Counted from the first letter of the stretch, positions 8,421 through 18,404 are shown. The stretch is 64,000 bases of DNA from Bradyrhizobium sp. Ghvi (GCF_900115265.1 NZ_FOVU01000005.1:186001-250000); one strand, 5' to 3'. Numbers and translations: made by a program. The notes: generated by a model not told the origin, from the sequence alone.

Positions 8421-9740
8421 ATGAGCACGGGCATGACACGGGACTGGCGCGCATTGCCACCGGCCAACTCGCTGTGGGAAGCCACAGCGGAGCCGGCGCG
8501 CGCCTTTCCGGTGATGTCTGGCGAGCAACAGGCGGACGTGGTGATCATCGGCGCAGGCTATACGGGCCTCTCCGCCGCGCACCACATCGCCAAGAGCGGG
8601 CTTAGCCCCGTCGTGCTCGAGGCTAACAGGCCCGGCTGGGGCGCCAGCGGCCGCAATGGCGGTGTGATCACCGCAAAGTTTCGCCTGTCGTTCCGCGAGA
8701 TCGACGCCGTGCACGGTCGCGCAGTGGCCAAGCGCATGTACGAGATCGCACATGAATCGACCGACATGGTCGAGGAGCTGGTCTCGGAATACGGCATCGC
8801 CAGCGCCAACCTGACCCGCACTGGCCAGGTCAAGGCCGCGCACAACGAGACCACGTTGAAGGCTGCCATCGACGAAGCCAACTGGATGGCGCGCGAGATG
8901 GGTTCGGCCGAGACCCGTATCCTCGACAAGCACGGCGTGCGCGACGAGACCGGCTCCGACATTTTCGTGGGCGGCGTGCTCAATCCCGGCTCGGGCGGCA
9001 TCCATCCGCTGAATTACCTGCGCGGTCTCGCGGATGGCGTGGCGCGCCGCGGCGTTCCCATCTTCCAGGAATCGCCGGTCATGAGACTCAGGCGCGCTGG
9101 CGACGGCGTCGTCGCGGAGACGCCGCAAGGCGCGGTACGCGCCAAACAGGTGATCATCGCCACCAACAGCTATTCCGATTTGACCGGTGCGACCGCGCAG
9201 ATGCAGCGCACGCTGATTCCGTTCCGCAGCGCTCTCATTGCGACCGAAAAGCTGCCACGCAATCTCGCGGGAAAATTGATGCCGACCGGCCGCACCTACA
9301 CCGAGACCAAGCGCATGATGCGCTGGTTCCGTATGGTCAACAATCGCGTGATCTTTGGTGGCCGCGGCGCCTTCGGCAAGCAGGATTCGCAAGCGGCGTT
9401 CGACGCGCTACGCAAGGCAATGGTCGGTATCTTTCCGGATCTCGCCGAAGTCCCGCTGGAATACAAATGGTCGGGCCTCGTCGCCATGACCTTGGACTCG
9501 GTACCGCATATCGGCCGGATCGACGATCGCACGCTCGTCTCGCTGGGGTACAACGGCGCTGGCGTCGCGATGTCGAGCCTGATGGGCCGCTATCTCGCCG
9601 CCTTCGTGCGCGGCGAGAGGCCGGATGTCGGGCTGCTCGACGTCAGCCGCATGAAACCCATTCCGTTCTATCCGCTGCGCGAGCCCGCCGTGCGCATGGT
9701 CGCCGGCTGGTACCAGTTTCTCGATGCGATCGGCCGGTGA
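8421..9740 (+). CDS. FAD-dependent oxidoreductase, gamma-glutamylputrescine oxidase (PuuB)-like
   Basis: This 439-aa DAO-family flavoprotein has a dinucleotide motif VVIIGAGYTGLS at about residues 35-46 and a C-terminal GYNGAGVAMSSL FAD contact. Close relatives oxidise gamma-glutamylputrescine or other secondary amines. Its place inside the transporter operon, 22 bases before the binding protein, suggests it begins catabolism of the imported amine. No gamma-glutamylputrescine synthetase is present in the window, so the exact substrate is open. Confidence 0.82.
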   Translation: MSTGMTRDWRALPPANSLWEATAEPARAFPVMSGEQQADVVIIGAGYTGLSAAHHIAKSGLSPVVLEANRPGWGASGRNGGVITAKFRLSFREIDAVHGRAVAKRMYEIAHESTDMVEELVSEYGIASANLTRTGQVKAAHNETTLKAAIDEANWMAREMGSAETRILDKHGVRDETGSDIFVGGVLNPGSGGIHPLNYLRGLADGVARRGVPIFQESPVMRLRRAGDGVVAETPQGAVRAKQVIIATNSYSDLTGATAQMQRTLIPFRSALIATEKLPRNLAGKLMPTGRTYTETKRMMRWFRMVNNRVIFGGRGAFGKQDSQAAFDALRKAMVGIFPDLAEVPLEYKWSGLVAMTLDSVPHIGRIDDRTLVSLGYNGAGVAMSSLMGRYLAAFVRGERPDVGLLDVSRMKPIPFYPLREPAVRMVAGWYQFLDAIGR

Positions 9741-9762
9741 GATTACTTTGGAGGAGGCGAGG

Positions 9763-10809
9763 ATGACGACGAAGCAGACTATTGGATTGGGATGCGCGCT
9801 GCTGGGCGCAATCGGATTGACCGGTGCGGCAAACGCGGCCGAGCAGATCACCTTCGTCTCGCAGGGCGGCGCCTATCAAGAGGCGCAGACGGTGGCGATC
9901 CTTGATCCCTCCGCGAAGAAGCTCGGCATCACCATCAACCAGGATTCGATTCCCGATGCGTGGCCCGCGATCAAGACCCAGGTCGGCAGCGGCAAGCCGA
10001 TCTGGGACGTCGTCGACACGCCCACCGGCTATTGCATGCGCGGCGGTGAGCAGGGTCTGATCGAGAAGCTGGACTTCTCGAAAATCCCGAATGCGGCGGC
10101 GATGCCGGAGGCTTATCGCAGCCCCTATTCGGTCTCCTACGAATTCTATTCCAGCGTGCTGGCCTTCAGCCAGAAGACCTTCCCGAAGGGCGCGCCGAAC
10201 AGCTGGGCCGATTTCTGGGACGTGAAGAAATTCCCCGGCCGCCGCGCGCTGCGTAACCATCCGATCGCGACTCTCGAGGCCGCGCTGATGGCCGACGGCG
10301 TCGCGCCCGACAAGCTCTACCCGCTCGATGTCGATCGCGCTTTTAAGAAGCTCGAGGAGATCAAGCCGAGCATTACAGTTTGGTGGACGTCCGGCGCGCA
10401 GTCGGCGCAGCTCCTCAACGACGGCGAGGTCGACATGGAGATGGCCTGGAACGGCCGCGTCAGCGCGGTCGCCAAGGAAGGCGCCAAGGTCGCCTTCACC
10501 TACAACCAGGGCATTCTGCAGAGCACCTCACTCTGCATCCTCAAGGGCGCGCCGAACCTCGACACAGCGGTGAAATTCCTCAACGAGGCGGTCGATCCCG
10601 TACACCAGGCCAATCTGCCGCTCAATATCGACTACGGCCCGGGTAATCCGAAGGCGTTCGAGACCGGTATCATCAAGCCCGAGCGCGCGGCACAATTGCC
10701 GAGCGAGCCGGCGAATGCGTCGAAGCAAGCGCTGATGTCCTACGCCTGGTGGTCCTCGCCCGCGGGCGAAGCCGCCGAAAAGCGCTGGGCAGCGTTCATG
10801 CAGAAGTGA
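9763..10809 (+). CDS. Periplasmic binding protein, spermidine/putrescine (PotD) type
   Basis: This 348-aa exported protein captures the substrate for the adjacent ABC importer. I start it at ATG 9763, which follows GGAGGAGGCGAGG directly and gives a classical signal peptide with cleavage near GAANA-AEQ (about residue 25). The mature protein begins QITFVSQGGAYQEAQ, typical of this binding-protein family. It is about the family's normal length. Genes for both permeases follow immediately. Confidence 0.9.
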   Translation: MTTKQTIGLGCALLGAIGLTGAANAAEQITFVSQGGAYQEAQTVAILDPSAKKLGITINQDSIPDAWPAIKTQVGSGKPIWDVVDTPTGYCMRGGEQGLIEKLDFSKIPNAAAMPEAYRSPYSVSYEFYSSVLAFSQKTFPKGAPNSWADFWDVKKFPGRRALRNHPIATLEAALMADGVAPDKLYPLDVDRAFKKLEEIKPSITVWWTSGAQSAQLLNDGEVDMEMAWNGRVSAVAKEGAKVAFTYNQGILQSTSLCILKGAPNLDTAVKFLNEAVDPVHQANLPLNIDYGPGNPKAFETGIIKPERAAQLPSEPANASKQALMSYAWWSSPAGEAAEKRWAAFMQK

Positions 10810-10862
10810 GCCAGCCGGTTCGGCGGCGGCCGAACCGGACCACTCAAACAGCCGAGGCAGCG

Positions 10863-11732
10863 TTGACGAGATCAGTGCCAGATCCCTCCCAAAAGCATCA
10901 GCGCCGCGAACACGGCCTGATGCTCGCGCTGGTGTCGCCGGCGCTGCTGGTGATCCTGGCTCTGATCGTGCTGCCGGTCGGCTGGCTGGCCTGGCAGTCG
11001 ATCTACCATGACGGCTTCACGCTGGAGAATTATCGCCGGGTGTTCACCGAGGACATCTACTGGCGCAGCTTCGCACTGACCTTCGAGATCAGCCTTGGGG
11101 TGACGGTGATCGCGCTGCTGCTCGGCTATCCCGTCGCGTACCTCGCCAATTCGGTGCCGAAGGGCTGGAGCATCCTGATCCTCTCGCTGGTGGTGCTGCC
11201 GTTCTGGACGTCGGTGCTGGTGCGCGCCTACGCCTGGTTGGCGCTGCTCCAGCGCACCGGTGTGATCAATCAATTCCTGCGCTATCTCGATGTGATCTCC
11301 GAGCCGCTGGCCATGGTGCACAACACCTTCGGCACTGTCGTCGCGACAGTACACATCCTGCTGCCGTTCATGGTGCTGCCGCTCTATGCCACCATGCAGA
11401 AGATCCCTGGCGATCTCATGCAGGCTGGCGCCAGCCTGGGTGCGAGCCCGTCGCTTACCTTCTTTCGCGTGTTCCTGCCGCTGTCGCTGCCCGGGGTGCT
11501 CGCAGGCTGCACCATGGTGTTCGTGCTCTGCCTCGGCTTCTACATCACGCCCGAGCTGTTAGGTGGCGGCCGCACCGTGATGGTGTCGATGCTGGTCAGC
11601 CGCAATGTCGAGCTCTATAACCAGTTCGGCGCTGCGAGCGCGGTCGCGGTGGTGCTGCTCGTCGGCGTGCTCGCGATCTTCGCCGTCGTCAGCCGCTTCA
11701 TCTCGCTCGATCGCGTGTTGGGGCAGAAATGA
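10863..11732 (+). CDS. ABC transporter permease, PotB type
   Basis: This 289-aa inner-membrane permease has about six hydrophobic segments, the first starting near LMLALVSPALLVILAL, and an EAA-type loop GASLGASPSLTFFRVFLPL. The start is an inferred TTG at 10863 (LTRSVPDP) preceded by GAGGCAGCG. The longer open frame from 10749 overlaps the binding-protein gene and is unlikely. It ends in a four-base overlap with the second permease. Confidence 0.87.
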   Translation: MTRSVPDPSQKHQRREHGLMLALVSPALLVILALIVLPVGWLAWQSIYHDGFTLENYRRVFTEDIYWRSFALTFEISLGVTVIALLLGYPVAYLANSVPKGWSILILSLVVLPFWTSVLVRAYAWLALLQRTGVINQFLRYLDVISEPLAMVHNTFGTVVATVHILLPFMVLPLYATMQKIPGDLMQAGASLGASPSLTFFRVFLPLSLPGVLAGCTMVFVLCLGFYITPELLGGGRTVMVSMLVSRNVELYNQFGAASAVAVVLLVGVLAIFAVVSRFISLDRVLGQK

Positions 11733-12529
11733 CACGGATCTCACCCGCTCGAATCGCCCTCTATGTGATCAGCGCGCTGGTGCTGGTCTATCTGATCCTG
11801 CCGGTGCTGATCATCGCGCCGATCTCGTTCTCCAGCGCACGTTTCCTGACGTTCCCGCCGCCATCGTTCTCGATGCGCTGGTATCAGCAGTATTTTTCGA
11901 ATCCGGCCTGGATGCAGGCGACACGGGTGACGCTGACGGTCGCGTTCCTGACCGTGGTGGTCGCGACCCCGTTCGGGGTGGCCGCTGCCTATGCCATCAG
12001 CCAATCAAAACTGCGCATCATGCGGATCATCCACATGGTGCTGCTGCTGCCGCTGGTGGTGCCCATCATCATCACCGCGGTCGGCATCTTCTTCGTCTTC
12101 GCCAAGATCGGGCTGGTCGCGACTCTGCCTGGCCTCGTGCTGGCGAATGTGATGCTGGGTTTGCCCTACGTCGTCATATCTGCGCTGGCGGGTCTGCAAA
12201 GCTTCGATCCCGCGCAGGAGATGGTGGCGCGCAGCCTGGGCATGAACCGCCTGCGCAGCTTCTTCGCTGTGACGCTGCCGCAGATCAAGTCGAGCGTGGT
12301 TGCGGGAGGCATCTTCGCCTTCATCTCCGCGATGGACGAGACCATCGTCGCCCTATTCATTTCCGGCGGCCAGTATCAGCCGCTGACAAAGCGCATGTTC
12401 ACCGCGCTGCGCGACGAGATCGATCCCACGATCGCAGCAATCTCGACGCTGATGACGGCGGCTTCCTTCGTGCTGGTGCTGCTCGCAACGGGAAGACGCC
12501 GCAGGAATGCTAATGTATCGCGAATATGA
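11729..12529 (+). CDS. ABC transporter permease, PotC type
   Basis: This 266-aa permease pairs with the preceding PotB-type protein. Its ATG overlaps the upstream stop (ATGA). It has about six membrane segments and an EAA loop ARSLGMNRLRSFFAVTLP that contacts the ATPase. It is the last gene of the operon; 32 bases later the edd gene ends on the other strand. I saw no hairpin terminator in that short gap. Confidence 0.88.
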   Translation: MTRISPARIALYVISALVLVYLILPVLIIAPISFSSARFLTFPPPSFSMRWYQQYFSNPAWMQATRVTLTVAFLTVVVATPFGVAAAYAISQSKLRIMRIIHMVLLLPLVVPIIITAVGIFFVFAKIGLVATLPGLVLANVMLGLPYVVISALAGLQSFDPAQEMVARSLGMNRLRSFFAVTLPQIKSSVVAGGIFAFISAMDETIVALFISGGQYQPLTKRMFTALRDEIDPTIAAISTLMTAASFVLVLLATGRRRRNANVSRI

Positions 12530-12561
12530 GAGAGCCGGTCGCTGGGCGCGTCAGGGCTGAT

Positions 12562-14406
12562 TCATGGCGAAATGCCTGAAGCTACAAAAACGCTTGCGCC
12601 GCAATCTGCGGAGCTGACCCGCTCGCGGAAGACGCCAAAGAGTTCGCGGCCGATCCCGACATGCGCCGCGCAGAGATCGGCTTGCGCGCAGGTTCGTGCG
12701 GCCCATTCGCTCGGGGGGACGAGCACGTCAAGCCGACCGGTTTCGGCGTCGAGTCGAATGACGTCGCCATCGCGAATCCGCGCAATCGCGCCGCCATCCG
12801 CCGCTTCAGGAGTGACATGAATGGCTGCGGGAACCTTGCCTGAGGCGCCCGAAAGCCGCCCATCTGTGACGAGCGCGACTCTCGATCCGCGGTCCTGAAG
12901 CACGCCAAGGAGCGGCATCAGCTTGTGAAGCTCCGGCATTCCGTTTGCCTTCGGGCCCTGGAATCGGACCACCGCGACCACATCGCCCGAGAGCTCACCT
13001 GCGGCGAAGGTCCGCTGCAGATCGTCCTGAGAATGGAATACGCGAGCCGGCGCTTCGATGACGTGGCGCTGCGGTGCGACCGCAGATGTCTTGACGACCG
13101 CGCGTCCGAGATTGCCGGTCAGAAGCTGAAGGCCGCCGGTGGTTTGGAACGGGTCAGCGGTTTTGCGAAGCACGGCAGAATCGCCTGATTCGGCCGGTCC
13201 GTCGCGCCAATTCAGCCTGCCCTCGGCATCGAGCAGCGGCTCCTGCAGGTACGCATCGAGACCGTCGCCACAGACGGTCAGGACGTTGCGGTGCAAGAGC
13301 CCGGCAGCAAGCAATTCCCGGATCAGGAAGCTCATTCCGCCGGCGGCATGAAAATGGTTCACGTCTGCGGAGCCGTTCGGATAAACGCGCGCGATCAGCG
13401 GCGTCACCTGCGCGAGGTCGGCGAAATCGTCCCAGGTCAGCGTGAGGCCAGCCGCCGCAGCCATGGCGACCAGGTGCAGCGTCAGATTGGTCGAACCGCC
13501 GGTGGCATGCAGGCCGATGATGCCGTTGACGAAGGCGCGCTCGTCGAGCACCCGACCAACCGGGATGTATTGATTGCCGAGCGAGGTGATGTCCAAGGCG
13601 CGCTCGGTCGCTGCACAGGTGAGCGCATCGCGCAAAGGCGTGTTCGGATTCACGAAGGATGCGCCCGGCAGCTGCAGGCCCATGATCTCCATCAGCATCT
13701 GGTTGGTATTGGCGGTCCCGTAAAAGGTACAGGTCCCCGCGCCGTGATAGGCTTGCGCCTCGGCTTCCAGCAAAGCGTCGCGACCGACCTTTCCCTCCGC
13801 GAAAGCCTGCCGGATTTTCGCCTTTGCGTCGTTGGCCAGACCCGAGGTCATCGGGCCGGATGGAATGAAGACCGCGGGCAAGTGCCCGAACGACAACGCG
13901 CCGATCACGAGACCCGGCACGATCTTGTCGCAAATGCCGAGAAACACCGCGGCGTCGAACGTTTGATGTGACAGCGCGACCGCGGTGGACAAGGCGATGA
14001 CCTCCCGCGAGAACAGCGACAGCTCCATTCCCGCTTCGCCCTGGGTGATGCCGTCGCACATTGCGGGAACGCCGCCTGCGACCTGGGCAACACCACCGGC
14101 TGCGCGCGCGCTCCGTCGGATGAGCTCAGGGAAACGCTCGTAGGGCTGATGCGCCGAGAGCATATCGTTGTAGGCCGTGACAATTCCCAGACTGGGAACG
14201 TGGCCGTCCTGCATCAGAGTCTTGTCGTGTGCGCCGCAAGCCGCGAAGGCGTGGGCCTGGTTGGCGCATCCCAGCCGTCGCCGCACCGGCGTGACGGCCG
14301 TCTCCGCAATGCGGTCCAGGTAGCGTGTCCGGCGCTCGTGGCTCCGCCGAGCGATGCGGTCCGTCACTTCGGCGACCCGCGCATTGACCCTTGCATCGAT
14401 CGTCAT
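12562..14406 (-). CDS. edd: Phosphogluconate dehydratase (Entner-Doudoroff)
   Basis: This 614-aa cytoplasmic enzyme converts 6-phosphogluconate to 2-keto-3-deoxy-6-phosphogluconate. It has the IlvD/Edd iron-sulfur signatures MCDGITQGEAGMELS and GICDKIVPG, and a third cysteine in GTCTFYGTANTNQ, all at family positions. I start it at ATG 14406, giving MTIDARVNARV, because AGGAG lies about 7 bases upstream and the length then matches known Edd proteins (about 600-615). It is the last gene of the ROK-kinase-zwf-edd run. The matching aldolase gene eda is not in the window. Confidence 0.95.
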   Translation of the reverse strand: MTIDARVNARVAEVTDRIARRSHERRTRYLDRIAETAVTPVRRRLGCANQAHAFAACGAHDKTLMQDGHVPSLGIVTAYNDMLSAHQPYERFPELIRRSARAAGGVAQVAGGVPAMCDGITQGEAGMELSLFSREVIALSTAVALSHQTFDAAVFLGICDKIVPGLVIGALSFGHLPAVFIPSGPMTSGLANDAKAKIRQAFAEGKVGRDALLEAEAQAYHGAGTCTFYGTANTNQMLMEIMGLQLPGASFVNPNTPLRDALTCAATERALDITSLGNQYIPVGRVLDERAFVNGIIGLHATGGSTNLTLHLVAMAAAAGLTLTWDDFADLAQVTPLIARVYPNGSADVNHFHAAGGMSFLIRELLAAGLLHRNVLTVCGDGLDAYLQEPLLDAEGRLNWRDGPAESGDSAVLRKTADPFQTTGGLQLLTGNLGRAVVKTSAVAPQRHVIEAPARVFHSQDDLQRTFAAGELSGDVVAVVRFQGPKANGMPELHKLMPLLGVLQDRGSRVALVTDGRLSGASGKVPAAIHVTPEAADGGAIARIRDGDVIRLDAETGRLDVLVPPSEWAARTCAQADLCAAHVGIGRELFGVFRERVSSADCGASVFVASGISP

Positions 14407-14455
14407 ACCAGACTCCTGTTTGCGGGTTGAGCATCGGTCGTGCGCTGCTCCGCGG

Positions 14456-15934
14456 TCACGGACCGTCCTCCATCCATGTTCGGCCGTCGCGCTCGATAAG
14501 CGCGACGGCGGCGGAGGGGCCCCAGCTGCCGGCAACATAGGGGCGCGGGAGGTCATTGATTTGGCTCCACGCCTGACGGATCGGATCGATCCAGCGCCAT
14601 GCCGCTTCCACCTCGTCCCGTCGCATGAACAAGGTCGCATCTCCGCGGACGACATCCATCAACAGCCGCTCGTATGCGTCAGGCACGGAGACGTCGAATG
14701 CTTCGGCAAAGCTCATGTCGAGAGGAACATATTGCAACCGCATGCCGCCCGGGCCGGGCTCCTTGATCATCAGCCAGAGCTTGATTCCCTCGTCGGGCTG
14801 CAGACGGATCACCAGCCGTGTCTGCAGCGCTTTTCCCGAATTCGAATTGAAGATCGAATGCGGGACTTTCCTGAAGGTCACGACGATCTCGGAGCTGCGC
14901 TGTTGCAGTCGCTTTCCGGTGCGCAGGTAGAAGGGAACGCCGGTCCAGCGCCAATTCGCAACCGCCGCCTTGAGCGCGACGAAAGTCTCGGTCGAGCTTT
15001 GGCGATCGTCGATCTCTTCCGCATAACCGGGGACGGCGATGCCGTTGCAAGCGCCGGGGCGATATTGACCCGGGACGGTCAGGGATACGGCGTTCGTTTC
15101 GTCGATCCGCTCGAGCGATTTCAGGATCTTGAGCTTTTCATCGCGTACGGCGTCGGCTTCGAGCGAGTGTGGCGGCTCCATCGCCACAAGGCAGAGCAGC
15201 TGCAAGAGATGGTTCTGAACCATGTCGCGCAGCGCGCCTGACTTGTCGTAGTAGGTGCCGCGTTCCTCCACGCCGATGGACTCGGCGACCGTAATCTGCA
15301 CATGGTCGATGTGGGCGGCATTCCACAGCGGTTCGAACAGCGCATTGGCGAACCGCAGCGCCATCAAATTCTGCACCGTTTCCTTGCCGAGATAGTGATC
15401 GATCCGGTAGACGCGTTCCTCCGGAAAAATCATCCCGATGGTTTGATTGAGCCGGATTGCTGATTCGAGATCCTTGCCGATTGGCTTCTCGATGACGATG
15501 CGGGAATCGCCTTTTGAAAGACCGTAGCGGCCCAGCCTTTCGCAGATCGGCCCGAATAGATGCGGTGCCGTCGCCAGATAGTGGACCTGGATGCGGTCCG
15601 CACAGGCCGATAGAGCGGTGGCGAGTTCGGTCCAGCCGCTCTCGCCTTCCGCATCGGCAGCCATGTAGGATATGCGGGCCAGGAAGCGGTCGAGTTCGGG
15701 GCCCGTCGTTTCCGATGCCGGCACGTGTTTCACGATCGCCGCACGCACCATCGCGAGGAAGTCATCCCGCGACATTGCACCGCGCGCGACGCCGAGAATG
15801 GCGGCTTCATCCGGCAGCTGGCCGGCAAAATCGCGGCGGAAAAGTGCGGGCAACAGCTTGCGACGCGCGAGATCACCGGTCACGCCGAAAACGGTCAGGA
15901 CGAAGGGAGCCACCGGGATTACGCGGCTTGTCAT
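14456..15934 (-). CDS. zwf: Glucose-6-phosphate 1-dehydrogenase
   Basis: This 492-aa enzyme oxidises glucose 6-phosphate to 6-phosphogluconolactone with NAD(P)+. The N-terminal FGVTGDLARRKLLPALF is the cofactor-binding motif and RIDHYLGKE is the substrate-binding active-site motif. Start ATG 15934 (MTSRVIPV) has AAGGCGG just upstream. An in-frame ATG at 16000 would overlap the kinase gene and lacks as good a site. It lies between the sugar kinase and edd, 49 bases before edd. A 6-phosphogluconolactonase gene, often found between zwf and edd, is absent here. Confidence 0.95.
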   Translation of the reverse strand: MTSRVIPVAPFVLTVFGVTGDLARRKLLPALFRRDFAGQLPDEAAILGVARGAMSRDDFLAMVRAAIVKHVPASETTGPELDRFLARISYMAADAEGESGWTELATALSACADRIQVHYLATAPHLFGPICERLGRYGLSKGDSRIVIEKPIGKDLESAIRLNQTIGMIFPEERVYRIDHYLGKETVQNLMALRFANALFEPLWNAAHIDHVQITVAESIGVEERGTYYDKSGALRDMVQNHLLQLLCLVAMEPPHSLEADAVRDEKLKILKSLERIDETNAVSLTVPGQYRPGACNGIAVPGYAEEIDDRQSSTETFVALKAAVANWRWTGVPFYLRTGKRLQQRSSEIVVTFRKVPHSIFNSNSGKALQTRLVIRLQPDEGIKLWLMIKEPGPGGMRLQYVPLDMSFAEAFDVSVPDAYERLLMDVVRGDATLFMRRDEVEAAWRWIDPIRQAWSQINDLPRPYVAGSWGPSAAVALIERDGRTWMEDGP

Positions 15935-15992
15935 ACTTGCCGCCTTTTCGATTCGAGCCCCTCCGACGTGCCGTGTTCCGTCCGTCACTCTG

Positions 15993-16949
15993 TCAAGCAT
16001 GGCATGGCTCCGTACTCACATCGATGTCGGCTGCGGTCGGCAGGTCGGCTCCTTCGCGGGATACCGTGATGGCCGCAGCAGCCGTTGCGTAAGCCAGTAA
16101 CTCGCGGATTGCCGGCGGATCGAGCGCTGCGATCGCCTCGGGACGGAGACGGCCGGTTTTCGCTAGCCGGGCAAGCAGCGCGGCGTGGAATGTGTCGCCG
16201 GCGCCCACGGTGTCGCGCACGACCGCGCAACGACCGGGCACCGAGACGCTGCCCGTGGTCGAGAAGGCGGTTGCTCCCTTTGCTCCCTCGGTCACGACGA
16301 CCAGGTGCGCGCCGCACGCGAGCCAGTAGGCGGCTGCGTCTGCAATCGAGGCACGACCACCCCACGCAAGGCGGATATCCTCGTCGCTCGCCTTGATCAT
16401 CGTTGCGGTCCGGTAGAAGCGTTCCGCGGCGACGGCCCAGCTCTTCATATCGCCGGCGACCGTCGGCCGCACGTTCGGGTCGACGCTGATGACGCGGCGT
16501 CCATGCTCGCGCTCGGCGAGCGCGGCAAAGGTGGTGCCGACCGGCTCGACAGCCATGGAATAGGAGCCAAAGGTCAGAGCCTGAATATCGTCCGGCAGCT
16601 CGCGGGGCAGGTCGGCAAGCCGAAGCGAGCGATCTGCCGCGCCTTCGCCGTGGAAAGTGTAGTTCGGCTGGCCGTCATCGGTCGTTGCCACGATCGAAAT
16701 CGGGGACGGCCGATCGGTGCGCACGATGAAACGACCATCCACGCCTTCGCGAGCGAGCCTGTCCACGAGGAATGCGCCGAAGTGATCGCGCGAGATGCCG
16801 CTCAGGAAGGCCGTTTGAACATCCAGCCGAGCGAGGCCAACAGCAACATTGAAGGGAGAGCCGCCGGCAACGGCGTGGGTCGACATATCGGACCCGCCGC
16901 GCGCCCTCACAAATAGATCGATCAGGGCTTCGCCACAGACAAGAATCAC
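15993..16949 (-). CDS. PfkB-family sugar kinase, probably fructokinase
   Basis: This 318-aa kinase has the N-terminal GG-type motif AGGSPFNVAVGLARL and the C-terminal PfkB signature DTVGAGDTFHAAL with its catalytic Asp. It would phosphorylate a free sugar in the cytoplasm. In Sinorhizobium a kinase (FrcK) is encoded with the FrcBCA fructose importer, and here the kinase lies in a run divergent from frcBCA and just before zwf and edd. That makes fructose to fructose 6-phosphate the best guess. Ribokinase or 2-keto-sugar kinase activity cannot be excluded by sequence alone. Confidence 0.85.
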   Translation of the reverse strand: MILVCGEALIDLFVRARGGSDMSTHAVAGGSPFNVAVGLARLDVQTAFLSGISRDHFGAFLVDRLAREGVDGRFIVRTDRPSPISIVATTDDGQPNYTFHGEGAADRSLRLADLPRELPDDIQALTFGSYSMAVEPVGTTFAALAEREHGRRVISVDPNVRPTVAGDMKSWAVAAERFYRTATMIKASDEDIRLAWGGRASIADAAAYWLACGAHLVVVTEGAKGATAFSTTGSVSVPGRCAVVRDTVGAGDTFHAALLARLAKTGRLRPEAIAALDPPAIRELLAYATAAAAITVSREGADLPTAADIDVSTEPCHA

Positions 16950-17067
16950 GATTCCTCACCCTGGTTCATCACAATAAGCCTCGAAGCGGTTCGGCACCTG
17001 CGGGAAGACGGATCCGCGCCAGGCACGCTCTTGCGTTCGGAGCGGAGAGCCGTGTCGTCGATCATGC

Positions 17068-18309
17068 TCAATCCTTGAAGAGCACGTCGTGGTCGCGAGC
17101 GAACGCCGCGAGCAATGGCAGGGCCGCGCCGCCGATTGCCCGAGCATCACGGCCGATCGAGCCTTCCACCACCACAGCGTCGGTGAGACCCTGCCGGTCC
17201 ATGTGGGCCCAACATTCGTTCGTGCGCTCGACGAGGCGACGGCGCACTTCGATCGGAAAGGCCCCGTCGATGACGACGGCTTCAAAGTCGATCACGGCGA
17301 GCAAGGCGGTGATTGCCTGCGCCAGCGCCTCGGCCGCATCCGAAACCCACGCTTCCAGTGGTTCCTCGAAGCTCGACCAATCGTTGGGCGACAGCCAGAT
17401 ATCCGTGCCGGGTCGACCGGCGGCGATCAGACGGCGCTCCAGCTGATAGATGGAAGCGGTGCGGATCAGCTGCTGAAGGCTCGTCTCACCGTTTTCCTCA
17501 CGTCGCATGATCGGGATCGAGCCGAGTGCGCCGGCATTGCCGCTGCGGCCGGGGAAGAGGCTGCCATTCAGAACGATGCCGCCGCCGATGAAGGCGCCGA
17601 TATAGAAATAGGCGAAATCCCGATACGCGGCGCCGGCACCGAAGGTGAGTTCGGCTGCGCATGCTGACGTCGCGTCGTTGCAGACGCGCACCGGCCAAGG
17701 GGCGAAACGGCGCGACAGTTCAGCGGCAACATTGAATTCACGCCATTTCCCGAGCGCGCCAGGTGGTGTCTGCAGATCAGCTTCCCAGTTCCATAGCTCG
17801 AATGGCATTGCGACGCCGATGCCGCTGATCCGGCCATGCCGGGCTTCTGGTAATTCGGCGAGAAGACCAGGCATCTCGCGTTCGACAAATGCCATGATCT
17901 CTTCGGGTGCCGGGAAGGAATAGATCATGCGTCGTCTGGCCCGGATGCCGGCGGCGAAGTCCATCAACACTAGATCGGAACTGCGACGGCCGATCATGAG
18001 GCCCAGTCCAAAAGCGCCGTCCGGGTTGAGCGAGTAGGGGACAGAGGGTTGGCCGATGCGGCCTCGCTGCGGTTCGCCCGCAAGGAGCAGCCCATCGGCT
18101 TCCAGCCGATTGATGATCACGGTCGTGGTTTGAGTCGAAAGGCCGGTGAGGCGGGCAATCTCGACCTTGGCAAGACTACGGTGGCGCCGAATGAGGGACA
18201 GGACCAGGCGCTCGTTATACAGCCTCACGCCCGTCTGGGTGGTGCCTCGGCTGTCGCCCGCCAAGGCCACCGGGAGGTTGGCTCCCGCAACCGCTGCTGT
18301 TTCGTCCAT
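17068..18309 (-). CDS. ROK-family transcriptional regulator (FrcR-like)
   Basis: This 413-aa repressor has an N-terminal winged helix (LAKVEIARLTGLSTQTTTVI, about residues 45-65) and a C-terminal ROK sugar-kinase-like domain with GAFIGGGIVLNG. I chose ATG 18309 (MDETAAVAG), preceded by GGAGCCGAGG, over the longer frame from 18408. The classical Cys-rich ROK zinc motif is not evident. The gene reads away from frcB, and the palindrome at 18405-18437 is its likely operator. Genes for the sugar kinase, zwf and edd follow on the same strand, so it probably controls both arms of fructose use. Confidence 0.87.
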   Translation of the reverse strand: MDETAAVAGANLPVALAGDSRGTTQTGVRLYNERLVLSLIRRHRSLAKVEIARLTGLSTQTTTVIINRLEADGLLLAGEPQRGRIGQPSVPYSLNPDGAFGLGLMIGRRSSDLVLMDFAAGIRARRRMIYSFPAPEEIMAFVEREMPGLLAELPEARHGRISGIGVAMPFELWNWEADLQTPPGALGKWREFNVAAELSRRFAPWPVRVCNDATSACAAELTFGAGAAYRDFAYFYIGAFIGGGIVLNGSLFPGRSGNAGALGSIPIMRREENGETSLQQLIRTASIYQLERRLIAAGRPGTDIWLSPNDWSSFEEPLEAWVSDAAEALAQAITALLAVIDFEAVVIDGAFPIEVRRRLVERTNECWAHMDRQGLTDAVVVEGSIGRDARAIGGAALPLLAAFARDHDVLFKD

Positions 18310-18404
18310 CCTCGGCTCCGCAAACTCGGGTCTGCTGTCGCGACAGGTTATCGGTCTGTTCCCCGGCAGCCGATCACTACAATGGACGCGTTGAGCTCCT
18401 GGTG

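Noticed and set aside
6903..9392. 829-codon open frame on the minus strand
   Set aside because: It spans the ABC ATPase, HAD and oxidase genes, all of which have clear catalytic motifs; the minus frame reads as high-GC antisense translation.
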